Source of the DNA: E44-bin89 sp034409565
Lineage (GTDB): Bacteria > Chloroflexota > Dehalococcoidia > Dehalococcoidales > RBG-16-60-22
Assembly (NCBI GenBank): GCA_034409565.1
Contig: DAOUMS010000019.1
Location: 1-51,737, forward strand
Direction: 5' to 3'
DNA length: 51,737 nucleotides
Below are positions 41,135 to 49,746 of this stretch, piece by piece. The position numbers were made by a program, and so were the translations under genes. Under the pieces are notes generated by a model. That model made no database searches and was not told the DNA's origin. It saw only the letters and a program-made list of their open reading frames with translations. Position 1 is the first letter of the stretch, and every line of letters begins with the position of its first letter.

Positions 41135-42229
41135 TTATTCCTCCACCGTTGGCGGCAGGGCCTTTTCGCCCGGGTAGCGCTCTTGGACATACCGGTAGAT
41201 TTCAATGCCGGTGGCGGTCAACGGCCCGGCCAGCAGCAGTCCCCAGAAGCCGGCGAGGTAGGCACCCAGGACAAGCATGAAAATCATCACGACGGGGTGG
41301 ATACGCAGATAGCCCCCCTGAATTCGGGGCACCAGCAGGCTGTTCTCCAGCAACTGGACAGCCAGGAAAAGAACGATGACCCAGACTACCTTGCTCGGAG
41401 CTAAAGCCAGGGCAATTATGGCCACCACGGCGCCGCTTAGCCATGGTCCTAGCGTCGGGATTAGTTCGCCAATACCGGCCAGAATGGCCAGCACCGGTGA
41501 GAAGGGGATTTCCAGTATCAGCAGGCCGATGAAAGTCAGGTACGCCACTACCATGCCGAGCATTAACTGGGCACGGATATAGCGACCGAGGACTCTTTCG
41601 ATTATGAAGACCAGGTTCATGATGTGCTCGGTAATTCCGGGGGGGAACGCCGAGTACAGGTTATGCTTCAGCTTAGCGGCATCCTTGATGGCGTAGAAGA
41701 GGAACAGCGGTAGCGCCGCCAGCCCGAGCACGATGCTGAAAGTTCCCGGCACGAAGGAGACGCCCTTGACCAGGGCATCCCGAATGGCATTGCCCAGGGC
41801 CACACCGGCTTCCAGAAGTGCTCTGTCCACCTCGGTGCGGACTTCCGGCGGGAACTGCTCTCTTATGATTTCAAGCCAGTTGGTAATTTGATAGATGCTT
41901 TGGCCGATGAAGTAGGGGGCGCCGGTAGCCAGGCTCATGGAGGCCTCGATAACGGCGGTAGCGATGACATAGGAGAAAACGGCCAGCAGCACAAGAAGAA
42001 TAAAAAAGATGATAAAAATGGACAGGACGCGCTTGAACCCGGGCCATCTTTTCGGTCCGGGAAGCTTCATTTCCAGCCAGGTAATGATTGGTGACAGCAG
42101 GTAAGCCAGCACCAGTCCGAGGGCAAATGGCAGAATGACCGTTCTCAGAAGGTAAAGGACCCAGAGGAATATAACCGCGCCCAGTACCAGAACGGCCAGT
42201 CTCCAGTGTCGGCTAAAAAATTGCGTCAT
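41135..42229 (-). CDS. AI-2E family transporter (PerM-like permease)
   Basis: 364 residues with about eight membrane helices: paired N-terminal helices (LAVLVLGAVIFLWVLYLL and the following segment), a soluble mid-region (about 110-170), and the C-terminal cluster. Typical motifs are LAILAGIGELIPTLGPWLSG (the family's G-E-x-IP-x-xG-P) and VVMIFMLVLGAYLAGFWGLL. Members export small molecules or act as Na+/H+ antiporters. It lies 44 bp upstream of polA on the same strand. Confidence 0.88.
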   Translation of the reverse strand: MTQFFSRHWRLAVLVLGAVIFLWVLYLLRTVILPFALGLVLAYLLSPIITWLEMKLPGPKRWPGFKRVLSIFIIFFILLVLLAVFSYVIATAVIEASMSLATGAPYFIGQSIYQITNWLEIIREQFPPEVRTEVDRALLEAGVALGNAIRDALVKGVSFVPGTFSIVLGLAALPLFLFYAIKDAAKLKHNLYSAFPPGITEHIMNLVFIIERVLGRYIRAQLMLGMVVAYLTFIGLLILEIPFSPVLAILAGIGELIPTLGPWLSGAVVAIIALALAPSKVVWVIVLFLAVQLLENSLLVPRIQGGYLRIHPVVMIFMLVLGAYLAGFWGLLLAGPLTATGIEIYRYVQERYPGEKALPPTVEE

Positions 42230-42307
42230 TACAGATATGGGTCTCCTACTAACTTACCGGAGATAAGTTTGAAAGACTGAAAGCAGAGCTAATGGGGAAG
42301 CAACTGG

Positions 42308-42550
42308 TTATTCGCCTGGTTTCTTGCGGCCCAGCTTCTCTTCGACGCGGTGCTCGGCGGCCGCCGCCGCTTCCTTGGCCTTTTCGGCGGTTTCTTTGGC
42401 CTTTTCGGCAGCCACTTCCGCCTTTTCTCTCAGCATGGCTCGTGTTTCACTTCCCGGTTTGGGCGCGTATAGAAAGCCAATTGCCACGCCAACAACGGCT
42501 CCCAAGAGAAACCCGATGGCGAAACTGGCACCAGTATCTTTTTCAGCCAT
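42308..42550 (-). CDS. YtxH-type small membrane protein
   Basis: 80 residues from ATG 42550, preceded by GGAGG. N-terminal single helix (SFAIGFLLGAVVGVAIGFLY) followed by APKPGSETR and a long charged Ala/Glu/Lys helix, the standard YtxH layout. General stress or cell-envelope associated, role unclear. It follows the DUF948-like gene by 10 bp. An upstream in-frame ATG lacks a ribosome-binding site. Confidence 0.8.
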   Translation of the reverse strand: MAEKDTGASFAIGFLLGAVVGVAIGFLYAPKPGSETRAMLREKAEVAAEKAKETAEKAKEAAAAAEHRVEEKLGRKKPGE

Positions 42551-42560
42551 CTCTACCTCC

Positions 42561-42830
42561 TTACTTTCTTCTGCCAAATCCACTGAACAGGCTGACCGCC
42601 TGTCGCACGCCCTGGACAAAAGCCGCCAGCTGTGCCAGTGGCCTTGATACCTCTTGCTCTACGGTGGTGGAGATATTTTCAACCCGTTTGGCGGTAGACC
42701 TTGCCGAGTCCAGTATCGGCTTTACCTTGTGATACAGCATGAAAGCCAGGATGCCGATTGAAAGGACGACGGCGGTGACGCCGAAGCCAAGGATTACTAT
42801 CGCCAGGTCACGGAACCATTCTATACTCAC
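42561..42830 (-). CDS. DUF948-like small membrane protein
   Basis: 89 residues: one N-terminal membrane helix (about 8-32) and an amphipathic tail (KPILDSARSTAKRVENISTT, then VEQEVSRPLAQ). This resembles DUF948 proteins, which often pair with YtxH as here. Function unknown. Confidence 0.65.
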   Translation of the reverse strand: MSIEWFRDLAIVILGFGVTAVVLSIGILAFMLYHKVKPILDSARSTAKRVENISTTVEQEVSRPLAQLAAFVQGVRQAVSLFSGFGRRK

Positions 42831-42906
42831 TGGTTCTTACCTCCGTTGACAACAGATTACCATAACATTGTAGCTGCCCTGTGAGATAATGTAAAGGGGT
42901 GGCCGG

Positions 42907-43539
42907 CTAAAAGTCGCTCCGCAGTGCTCCGGCCACGGGTTTGAGGAAGGAAGTATCATTGTGCCTGGTGAGGATAAACTGCTCATTCTGGTAGGTTAAA
43001 ATGGAGATGCCGCAGTTATCCTGTCTGATTTTCCAGAAGTGGCTGTTGTCCAGTCCCAGTAGCGCACAGAGCATGACTTTATTCACCACGCGGTGCCCGA
43101 CGATTACTATGGTACCCCGGTGATTTGCTATAACCTTATTTCGGAATCGGATAACTCTTTTGCTGACGTCATCTAAAGTCTCGCCGCCGGGCATCCTGAC
43201 CTGCTCGGGATGAGTGAGCCATGTGGCGTACAGGTCTACGTATTTTTCTTTTACTTCCTCATGTGATAGTCCCTGCCACTTGCCGAAGTTGAGGTCAATG
43301 AGGTCAGGCTCAACGCTTACTTGCAGTTTATGGGGGGCGGCGATTATTTCTGCGGTCTGCAATGCCCGCTTCAAGGGACTGGAGTAAATGGCTTCTATCG
43401 ATGATATGCTTAAATATGCGGCCAGCAGTCCCGCCTGTTTTCTTCCCGTTTCACTTAAATCAATGTCGACCTGGCCCCGGAATACCTCGGCCACATTCCA
43501 TTCCGTTTCACCGTGTCTGACGAGGATAAGCTCGGTCAT
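42907..43539 (-). CDS. Histidine phosphatase family protein (phosphoglycerate-mutase-like)
   Basis: 210 residues from ATG 43539 (MTELILVRHGETEWN), with GAGG 8 nt upstream; 37 in-frame upstream codons look non-coding. The RHG catalytic motif is at 8-10. SPLKRALQTAEII and the second His in IVIVGHRVVNKVML complete the active site. It could be CobC-like alpha-ribazole phosphatase, a phosphoserine phosphatase or a broad sugar-phosphate phosphatase. Divergent from argF. Confidence 0.85.
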   Translation of the reverse strand: MTELILVRHGETEWNVAEVFRGQVDIDLSETGRKQAGLLAAYLSISSIEAIYSSPLKRALQTAEIIAAPHKLQVSVEPDLIDLNFGKWQGLSHEEVKEKYVDLYATWLTHPEQVRMPGGETLDDVSKRVIRFRNKVIANHRGTIVIVGHRVVNKVMLCALLGLDNSHFWKIRQDNCGISILTYQNEQFILTRHNDTSFLKPVAGALRSDF

Positions 43540-43613
43540 AATTTGCCTCTTGAACCTAATGCATATTAGATAGGATGCGCAAACCGTGTCAAGAAACAGG
43601 CTCAAAATACCTT

Positions 43614-43641
43614 TTGACGAAACATTTTTTCGTGATATACT
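43614..43641 (+). promoter_or_regulatory. Extended -10 promoter for argF
   Basis: TTGACG (43614-43619), 16 bp, TATACT (43636-43641), with an upstream TG at 43633-43634 (extended -10). It lies 25 bp before the TTG start of argF. No ARG-box was identified. Confidence 0.65.
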
Positions 43642-43665
43642 GTAGGGCAAGGCGGGGAGGATATA

Positions 43666-44607
43666 TTGAAAGGCAAGGACTTACTTTCCATAGCTGACCT
43701 GAACCGTGAGGACATACCGTTACTTATCTCCCGTGCCGTTGAGCTGAAAGCTGAAGGCTGGAGCCATTCTCTTGGTGAGAAAGTGCTGGCCCTGGTATTT
43801 GAAAAGCCATCATTGCGGACGCGGGTGAGCTTCGAGGTCGCCATGCGACAGCTGGGTGGCTATGCCATATACCTGTCGCCTGCGGAGGTTGGCCTGGGCA
43901 AGCGTGAGTCAGTGGCGGATGCGGCCCGGGTCCTTTCCCGCTACGCGGATGCCATTGCCGCCCGTACCTTCTCACACCAGACGCTGGAGGTACTAGCTCA
44001 GTACGCGGACATCCCGGTGATAAACGCCCTCTCTGACCTGGAACATCCCTGTCAGGCACTGGCGGACCTGCTTACCATATACGAGAAAAAGGGTGAGCTT
44101 GAAGGATTAACTTTAGCTTACGTGGGCGATGGCAACAACGTGGCGCACAGTCTTATGCTGGCCTCAGCACTGGCCGGTATAAATTTCCGCATTGCCTCGC
44201 CGACGGGCTATCAGGTTCGTGACGATTTGCTCAAGCTGGCACAGAGTTATGCGGCGGGGAGCGGGGCGGCAATACAGTGTACCGACGACCCGCGGCAGGT
44301 GGTGCGTGAGGCGGACGTTGTCTATACTGATGTCTGGACAAGTATGGGGCAGGAGGCGGAAAGCGAGCAGCGCCGCAAAGTGTTTGCCGGGTATCAGGTG
44401 AATGGCGAGCTTTTAGCGCTGGCTGAAGAAGATGCCATACTGATGCACCCGCTGCCGGCCCATCATGGCGAAGAGGTGACGGAGGGCGTTCTCGACGGTT
44501 CACAGTCGGTGGTCTTTGACCAGGCGGAGAACCGGATGCACTTGCAGAAAGCATTGCTTGCGGATATGCTTGGTGGCCTGGAGCTACCGTTGATGAAATA
44601 CGACTAG
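43666..44607 (+). CDS. argF: Ornithine carbamoyltransferase
   Basis: 313 residues. Carbamoyl-phosphate motif SLRTR (49-53), HPCQ (127-130) and the ornithine-binding SMG (226-228) are all present, which favours ornithine over aspartate as second substrate. The usual HCLPAHR motif reads HPLPAHH (261-267), so the active-site Cys is replaced by Pro. It forms citrulline in arginine synthesis or works in reverse in catabolism. TTG start with GGGGAGG 7 nt upstream. An alternative is a related carbamoyltransferase with a different amine. Confidence 0.88.
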   Translation: MKGKDLLSIADLNREDIPLLISRAVELKAEGWSHSLGEKVLALVFEKPSLRTRVSFEVAMRQLGGYAIYLSPAEVGLGKRESVADAARVLSRYADAIAARTFSHQTLEVLAQYADIPVINALSDLEHPCQALADLLTIYEKKGELEGLTLAYVGDGNNVAHSLMLASALAGINFRIASPTGYQVRDDLLKLAQSYAAGSGAAIQCTDDPRQVVREADVVYTDVWTSMGQEAESEQRRKVFAGYQVNGELLALAEEDAILMHPLPAHHGEEVTEGVLDGSQSVVFDQAENRMHLQKALLADMLGGLELPLMKYD

Positions 44608-44617
44608 GGGGGACGGA

Positions 44618-45277
44618 ATGTATACACTAAAGACAATCGTCAATCGTGGCTGGTACCCGGCCCTGATAACGGTGCTGGCGGTACTTGGTGTTCTCTATAG
44701 ATGGCCGGTGGAATGGGTAACGCCGGCGCTCATCTTTATTCTGGCCCTTGGCCTGGTGGTGACCGCCATAAGGGCCAGGGAGCGGCAGATGGAACGCGCC
44801 GTGTTCAAGCTGCGGCAGCTGGCCGAATACTTTGCTCGCCGTTTTATGGGGGATTCATCGCTGTCCATCTTCGCCATTATTGACAGTGTCTTCAATATTG
44901 ATAATCCCAAACTGTGGGACTGGGCAAGGGCTTGCGATATGTCGCAGCGGATTTTTAATAGCTGGTGTAGCAGTTTCATCAACCGCATGGAAAGTGATTT
45001 TGGCGTCACCAAGCTGGCCGATTACCTGTCCACGTACCTTAACGAGCTGTGGCATATAACCAGCCATTATTACGAATTTGTGGAACAGTTCTCTGAAATT
45101 GCGGCCAAGGTGGAAGTCCCCCCGGAAGCACTTGAGCAGTACCATAAATTCGTTATGGAATATAACGCCTTTGCCCAGGACTTCCGCGAACATATTACCG
45201 AGTTGAGGAGCGTGGCTCGGACCGGCATTGAACCGCCCAGTGTAAAGCTGGCTCAGGACGTCGTAAGGATGGGGTAG
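44618..45277 (+). CDS. Hypothetical membrane protein
   Basis: 219 residues that I cannot assign. Two adjacent N-terminal membrane helices (about 12-29 and 33-50) are followed by a large soluble helical part with many aromatic residues (WDWARACDMSQRIFNSWCSS, LNELWHITSHYYEFVEQFSE). It lies between argF (10 bp) and der (5 bp) and is likely co-transcribed. Confidence 0.7.
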   Translation: MYTLKTIVNRGWYPALITVLAVLGVLYRWPVEWVTPALIFILALGLVVTAIRARERQMERAVFKLRQLAEYFARRFMGDSSLSIFAIIDSVFNIDNPKLWDWARACDMSQRIFNSWCSSFINRMESDFGVTKLADYLSTYLNELWHITSHYYEFVEQFSEIAAKVEVPPEALEQYHKFVMEYNAFAQDFREHITELRSVARTGIEPPSVKLAQDVVRMG

Positions 45278-45282
45278 AAAAC

Positions 45283-46605
45283 GTGGCGGCAGGCAAGCCA
45301 ATCGTGGCGATTGTGGGTCGGCAGAATGTGGGCAAGTCCACGCTGCTCAACAGGATGGTGAGGAGGCGGCTGGCGATTGTTGAGGACTTACCGGGCACAA
45401 CCAGGGACCGGGTCATCGCCTCCGTGTCCTGGCGTGATGTGCCCTTTACCATTGTCGATACCGGTGGTCTGGAATCTGGTGCCCGTTCGACGGTCGCCCA
45501 TGGCGTTCAGGAGCAGATAGAGGCGGCCATTGCCGGCGCTGATGTTATTATTTTTCTGGTGGACGTGAGGGACGGGGTAATCGCTGGCGACATGGAAATG
45601 GCAGACAGGCTGCGCCGGGTGAAGAAGCCGGTGCTGCTGGTGGCCAACAAGGCAGACAATGAAGACCTGGAGGCCGGGGCGGTGGAGTTCTACCAGTTGG
45701 GACTGGGAGAGCCTGTTGCCATCAGCGCCTATCACGCGCGCGGCACCGAGGAAATTCTAGACCGAATCATTACTCTGTTACCGGCGCCGGCCCCGACCGC
45801 GGCTGAAGTGGAGTTCATGAAGGTAGCCATTGTCGGCCGTCCCAATGTGGGCAAGTCAATGCTGCTCAATGCCTTGGTTGGTGAAAAGAGGGCTATTGTG
45901 GATGATGCCCCGGGCACGACCCGTGATGCTATCGATACGGTGGTTGACTTTGGTGGGCAAAATGTGTTACTTATTGATACGTCCGGCATACGGAGGCGGG
46001 GACGGATAGGGAAGGGCATAGAGTGGTATAGCGTGCTCCGTGCCTTGCGGGCTATTGACCGGTCGGACGTAGTTTTGCTGGTGCTTGATGCTGTGGAGAT
46101 GTTAACGGCTCAGGACATGCACATCGCTGGTTACATCCAGCAGGCGGCCAAGGGGGTGGTGGTGGTGGTCAACAAGTGGGACTTGGTGGAGAATAAAAGC
46201 GTAGACGAGTGGGGCCGGTATCTTGGCAGCCAGTTGAAGTTTATGACCTACGCACCAGTCGTTTATACCTCGGCGAAGTATGGTGAGGGTGTGGGCCGGA
46301 TAATGCCGGAAGCACGCCAGGTCTACCAGCAGAGAGGGAAGAGGCTGGCCACCGCCGAAGTCAATAACGTTGTCCAGCAGGCGGTAGCTGCTCACGTATT
46401 GCCCCGTAAGGGCGCCAAGCGACTGAAAATCTTCTACGCTACCCAGGCGGAGGTAAACCCGCCGACCTTTGTTTTCTTCATCAACGATGCCAAACTGGTG
46501 CACTTTTCATATCAACGCTATCTGGAGAGCAAGTTACGCCAGGCGTTTGATTTCACCGGAACGCCGCTTCGTTTAGTCTTCCGGACAAGGAGGGAAGAGC
46601 CATGA
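45283..46605 (+). CDS. der: Ribosome biogenesis GTPase Der
   Basis: 440 residues, tandem GTPase domains plus a KH-like C-terminal domain. First G domain: GRQNVGKS (P-loop, about 11-18), DTGG and NKAD. Second: GRPNVGKS (about 185-192), DTSGIRRRG and NKWDLVE. The C-terminal part has TSAKYGEGV and the KH segment. Essential for 50S subunit assembly. GTG start. It overlaps plsY by 4 bp. Confidence 0.96.
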   Translation: MAAGKPIVAIVGRQNVGKSTLLNRMVRRRLAIVEDLPGTTRDRVIASVSWRDVPFTIVDTGGLESGARSTVAHGVQEQIEAAIAGADVIIFLVDVRDGVIAGDMEMADRLRRVKKPVLLVANKADNEDLEAGAVEFYQLGLGEPVAISAYHARGTEEILDRIITLLPAPAPTAAEVEFMKVAIVGRPNVGKSMLLNALVGEKRAIVDDAPGTTRDAIDTVVDFGGQNVLLIDTSGIRRRGRIGKGIEWYSVLRALRAIDRSDVVLLVLDAVEMLTAQDMHIAGYIQQAAKGVVVVVNKWDLVENKSVDEWGRYLGSQLKFMTYAPVVYTSAKYGEGVGRIMPEARQVYQQRGKRLATAEVNNVVQQAVAAHVLPRKGAKRLKIFYATQAEVNPPTFVFFINDAKLVHFSYQRYLESKLRQAFDFTGTPLRLVFRTRREEP

Positions 46606-47261
46606 TTGCTGCCAAACTGGTAACCGTAGTGCTTGTCGGCTATTTTCTTGGTGCCATTCCTTTTGGCGTGATGATAGCGCGGCGAAGCGCAAATGTGAAC
46701 GTTACCAGTTACGGGAGCGGCAAGACCGGCGCCACCAACGTGTTAAGGGTGGCCGGCAAAAAAGCCGCCGGCGCGGTGGTCATCCTTGATATTCTCAAAG
46801 GGGCTCTGCCAGTGGTATTTGCCGCTCTGATATTTAATGGCGAATACTGGCTGACCGGTGGCGCACACCCGTGGTGGCTTTCCAGGACGGCTCAGGTAAT
46901 GGCGGCACTTTCGGCGATTGCCGGTCACAAGTGGTCGGTGTTTCTTCGCTTTGGCGGAGGCAGGGGTGTGGCGACCTTTTTTGGCGGCTTGCTGGCCCTG
47001 TGTCCCGCGGCAGCGCTGTTCGGTGGCGAAATACTGTTTCTCGGTGCTTGCCTGACCAGGTACGCGTCGCTCGGTTCGATATCGGGGGCGGTTGCCGCCT
47101 ATGCCATATTGATTCCGCTCACCATACTTAATGGCTTTCCCGTCGAGTATCTGGTTTATGCGCTCGTCGGTGCCGTGTTTATCATCATCGTTCACCGGGA
47201 TAACATCGGCCGGCTGATGTCGGGCACTGAGCGCCGGATAGGCGAGCGGGTCAATACGTGA
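46602..47261 (+). CDS. plsY: Acyl-phosphate glycerol-3-phosphate acyltransferase PlsY
   Basis: 219 residues, slightly long for the family. Membrane protein with the conserved active-site motifs SYGSGKTGATNVLR (motif 1), AIAGHKWSVFLRFGGGRGVA (motif 2) and the C-terminal VHRDNIGRLMSGTERRIG (motif 3). It makes lysophosphatidic acid, the first committed phospholipid step, with gpsA next door supplying glycerol-3-phosphate. The ATG overlaps the der stop. Confidence 0.94.
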   Translation: MIAAKLVTVVLVGYFLGAIPFGVMIARRSANVNVTSYGSGKTGATNVLRVAGKKAAGAVVILDILKGALPVVFAALIFNGEYWLTGGAHPWWLSRTAQVMAALSAIAGHKWSVFLRFGGGRGVATFFGGLLALCPAAALFGGEILFLGACLTRYASLGSISGAVAAYAILIPLTILNGFPVEYLVYALVGAVFIIIVHRDNIGRLMSGTERRIGERVNT

Positions 47262-47331
47262 AGTCAGCCATCAACTTTAGCTTCAAAAGTCCAGGCCTTC
47301 CTAAATGACTGCAATTGGGTTAAAATAGGGT

Positions 47332-48396
47332 ATGCTCAAAGTTGGCATCATTGGTACCACCATGTGGGGCACCACTTTATCCATCATTCTGGCGGAAAAG
47401 GGTATAGATGTTGCTTTGTGGGCTCGCACGGAGGAGGAAGCCGATGAACTGCAGAAAAGCGGCCCTGACCCTGATGGAGCACCAGATATTACCTTCCCGC
47501 CCAATGTTCTCATCACCCACAAGATGGAGGAAGCCCTTGACCAGGCCAAGGCGATAATTCTGGTGGTGCCCTCCCAGTCAATGCGGCAGAATACCAAGCT
47601 GATAGCCGGCCACCTTACGAAGTCAATGCTGGTGGTCAGTGCGGCCAAAGGGCTGGAAATTGGCAGTGGCCAGCGTATGTCACAGGTGATTGCCGAGGAG
47701 ATAAATCCCCGTTTTCACTCCAATATCTGCGTGCTCTCAGGTCCCAATCTGGCCAGGGAGATTCTGCGCGGACTGCCGGCAGCTACGGTGGCGGCGGCCG
47801 AAAACGGCTCGGTGGCCAGGCAGGCGCAGAGAATACTCACCACCCCGAACCTCTGTGTTTTCACCAATACGGACATGGTCGGTGTGGAGCTGGGTGGCTC
47901 ACTCAAGAATATTATCGCACTCGGTGCTGGTATTGCCGACGGACTGGGCTATGGTGATAATGCCAAGTCCGCTTACATAACGCGGGGCCTGACGGAAATC
48001 ACGGCGCTCGGTGTTGCTCTCGGCGCCAACCCGTTAACTTTCTCCGGGCTGGCCGGACTGGGCGATGTCATCACCACCTGTGCCAGCCCGTTGAGTCGCA
48101 ACCACTACGTTGGCGTGGAACTGACCAAGGGTCGCTCGGTGACGGAAATAGTGAGTACCATGGTCGGTGTCGCCGAGGGGGTGACGACCACGCTGGTGGC
48201 CCGTAATCTGGCGCATAACCTCGGGCTGGAAATGCCGATTACGGAGAGGATTTATCAGGTACTCTACGAGAATGGTGACCCTCGTGAGGTGGCGGCGGAG
48301 ATGATGGGTGGCAACGTGCGGCACGAACTATCCGGCAGGCGCTGGCGGCTGTTCTCTTTATTCAAACGCCGCAAGACGCCACAGGTAAACGGGTAA
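47332..48396 (+). CDS. gpsA: NAD(P)-dependent glycerol-3-phosphate dehydrogenase
   Basis: 354 residues. N-terminal VGIIGTTMWGTTLSIILAEK has the Rossmann loop of GpsA, with T in place of one Gly (GTTMWG). Later motifs are standard: VSAAKGLE, LSGPNLAREI, GVELGGSLKNIIALGAGIAD (catalytic Lys) and LTFSGLAGLGDVITTCASPLSRN. It reduces dihydroxyacetone phosphate to sn-glycerol-3-phosphate for PlsY. A TAAAAT box lies just before the ATG, so the mRNA may be leaderless. Confidence 0.94.
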   Translation: MLKVGIIGTTMWGTTLSIILAEKGIDVALWARTEEEADELQKSGPDPDGAPDITFPPNVLITHKMEEALDQAKAIILVVPSQSMRQNTKLIAGHLTKSMLVVSAAKGLEIGSGQRMSQVIAEEINPRFHSNICVLSGPNLAREILRGLPAATVAAAENGSVARQAQRILTTPNLCVFTNTDMVGVELGGSLKNIIALGAGIADGLGYGDNAKSAYITRGLTEITALGVALGANPLTFSGLAGLGDVITTCASPLSRNHYVGVELTKGRSVTEIVSTMVGVAEGVTTTLVARNLAHNLGLEMPITERIYQVLYENGDPREVAAEMMGGNVRHELSGRRWRLFSLFKRRKTPQVNG

Positions 48397-48425
48397 CCAC
48401 ACCATGCCACATCACCGGCCCTGAA

Positions 48426-49514
48426 TCAGGAGCCGCGCTTTTTACCACCCTTTTTTGCCCGACCGAGAGTACCGGCCAGTTCTTCGAAGAGCTTGCGCTG
48501 CTCCCTGGTCAGCGATTCCGGAGTAATCACCCGTAACTTTACAATCTGGTCGCCACGTCCGTTCCGTCGCAGGTGAGTGACGCCCTTGTTTTTCAGGCGG
48601 AACTCCTTACCCGTCTGGCTCCCGGAAGGGACGGTTATTTTATCATTGCCGTAAAGGGTGGGTATTTCGACCTCATCGCCGAGGGCTGCCTGCGCGAAGT
48701 TAATCGGCAGTTCGTAGATGATGTCGTCGTCATCTCTCACGAACAGTTGATGCTCCTGCACCCCGATGTTCACATATAGGTCACCGGAAGAGCCGCCCCT
48801 CACGCCCACATCCCCCTCGCTGCTGAGACGTATCTGCGTGCCGTCCTGTATGCCGGCCGGAATCTTGACCGAGATGCGGCGCTTCTGTTTTTCCCGGCCT
48901 TTACCTTGGCACTGCGGGCACGGCTCGGCAATGACCTGTCCCTCTCCCTGGCACCGGTGGCATACGGTGGTGTTAATGAAGCTGCCGAAGAGACTGCGCT
49001 GGACACGGCGCACCTGGCCGCTGCCGTTGCAGTCCGGGCAGCGCACCGGCTGACTACCTGGCTTGGCGCCGGCGCCACGGCAGGTGGCGCACAGTTCGGT
49101 GCGTTTTATTTCGATTTCCTTTTCACACCCGAAAGCGGCTTCTTCTAGGGATATGGCTATTCCGTGCTGCAGGTCGGCGCCACGCTGCGGTGCGCGGCGG
49201 TGGGCGTGTGTCATGCCACTGAAGAAAGCGTCAAAAATGTCGCCGAAGCCGCCGAAGTCGAAGCCCTCAAAGCCGCGGCTAAAAATACCGTCGGTATCCA
49301 CATGGCCGAAATGGTCGTAGCGGGCGCGCTTGTCAGTGTCGGAGAGCACCTCGAAGGCCTCATTTATTTCCTTAAACTTCGCCTCCGCTCCGTCATCGCG
49401 GTTGCGGTCCGGGTGGTACTTAAAGGCGAGCTGGCGGAACGCCTTCTTGATGTCGGTAGTGGTGGCATCCCTCGGTACGCCCAGAACTTCATAATAATCT
49501 CGTTTCGGTGCCAT
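48426..49514 (-). CDS. dnaJ: Chaperone protein DnaJ
   Basis: 362 residues. J domain 1-70 with HPD (YHPDRN), a short G/F region (DTDGIFSRGFEGFDFGGFGD), and the zinc-binding domain with four CxxCxGxG-type repeats (CATCRGAGA, CPDCNGSG, CHRCQGEG, CPQCQGKG) at about 140-210. The C-terminal substrate-binding domains follow. It stimulates DnaK ATPase; dnaK and grpE are not in the window. A sigma-70-type promoter lies upstream and no CIRCE operator was found. Convergent with gpsA. Confidence 0.95.
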   Translation of the reverse strand: MAPKRDYYEVLGVPRDATTTDIKKAFRQLAFKYHPDRNRDDGAEAKFKEINEAFEVLSDTDKRARYDHFGHVDTDGIFSRGFEGFDFGGFGDIFDAFFSGMTHAHRRAPQRGADLQHGIAISLEEAAFGCEKEIEIKRTELCATCRGAGAKPGSQPVRCPDCNGSGQVRRVQRSLFGSFINTTVCHRCQGEGQVIAEPCPQCQGKGREKQKRRISVKIPAGIQDGTQIRLSSEGDVGVRGGSSGDLYVNIGVQEHQLFVRDDDDIIYELPINFAQAALGDEVEIPTLYGNDKITVPSGSQTGKEFRLKNKGVTHLRRNGRGDQIVKLRVITPESLTREQRKLFEELAGTLGRAKKGGKKRGS

Positions 49515-49550
49515 TTATAATACCTGTTTCAAAACTCTGTCGAAAATTAA

Positions 49551-49565
49551 GGCAGCACTGCTGCC
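49551..49565. promoter_or_regulatory. Short palindrome in dnaJ leader
   Basis: GGCAGCA-C-TGCTGCC, 7-bp arms around one base. It lies 37 bp upstream of the dnaJ ATG, downstream of the predicted promoter, and could be an operator or a small hairpin in the leader. It does not match CIRCE. Confidence 0.35.
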
Positions 49566-49618
49566 ACGGGCAAAAATCACGTTCCCGAAATATTTCCGTG
49601 CGTATTAGCTCTACTATG

Positions 49619-49647
49619 ATAGTAACAAGACCACTAGCAACTGTCAA
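49619..49647 (-). promoter_or_regulatory. Promoter for dnaJ
   Basis: On the minus strand, TTGACA (49642-49647) and TACTAT (49619-49624) are 17 bp apart; the dnaJ start lies about 105 bp downstream. Confidence 0.6.
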
Positions 49648-49669
49648 GGTAAAAAACGACAAAACAAGG

Positions 49670-49699
49670 TTGACTGGGATAGAACATATGTGCTAAATT
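49670..49699 (+). promoter_or_regulatory. Promoter for the phage-like block
   Basis: TTGACT (49670-49675), 18 bp, TAAATT (49694-49699), with TG at 49691-49692 making an extended -10. It is back to back with the dnaJ promoter and about 48 bp before the Cys-rich HTH gene. Confidence 0.5.
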
Positions 49700-49746
49700 T
49701 TGTTTGCTTGATTTTACCACGGGTCGCTGGGCCAGAGTGAACAGAT

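Noticed and set aside
49515..49746. CIRCE or other heat-shock operator upstream of dnaJ
   Set aside because: No TTAGCACTC-type inverted repeat is present; the only dyad is a short GGCAGCA/TGCTGCC palindrome and the promoter looks like sigma-70.
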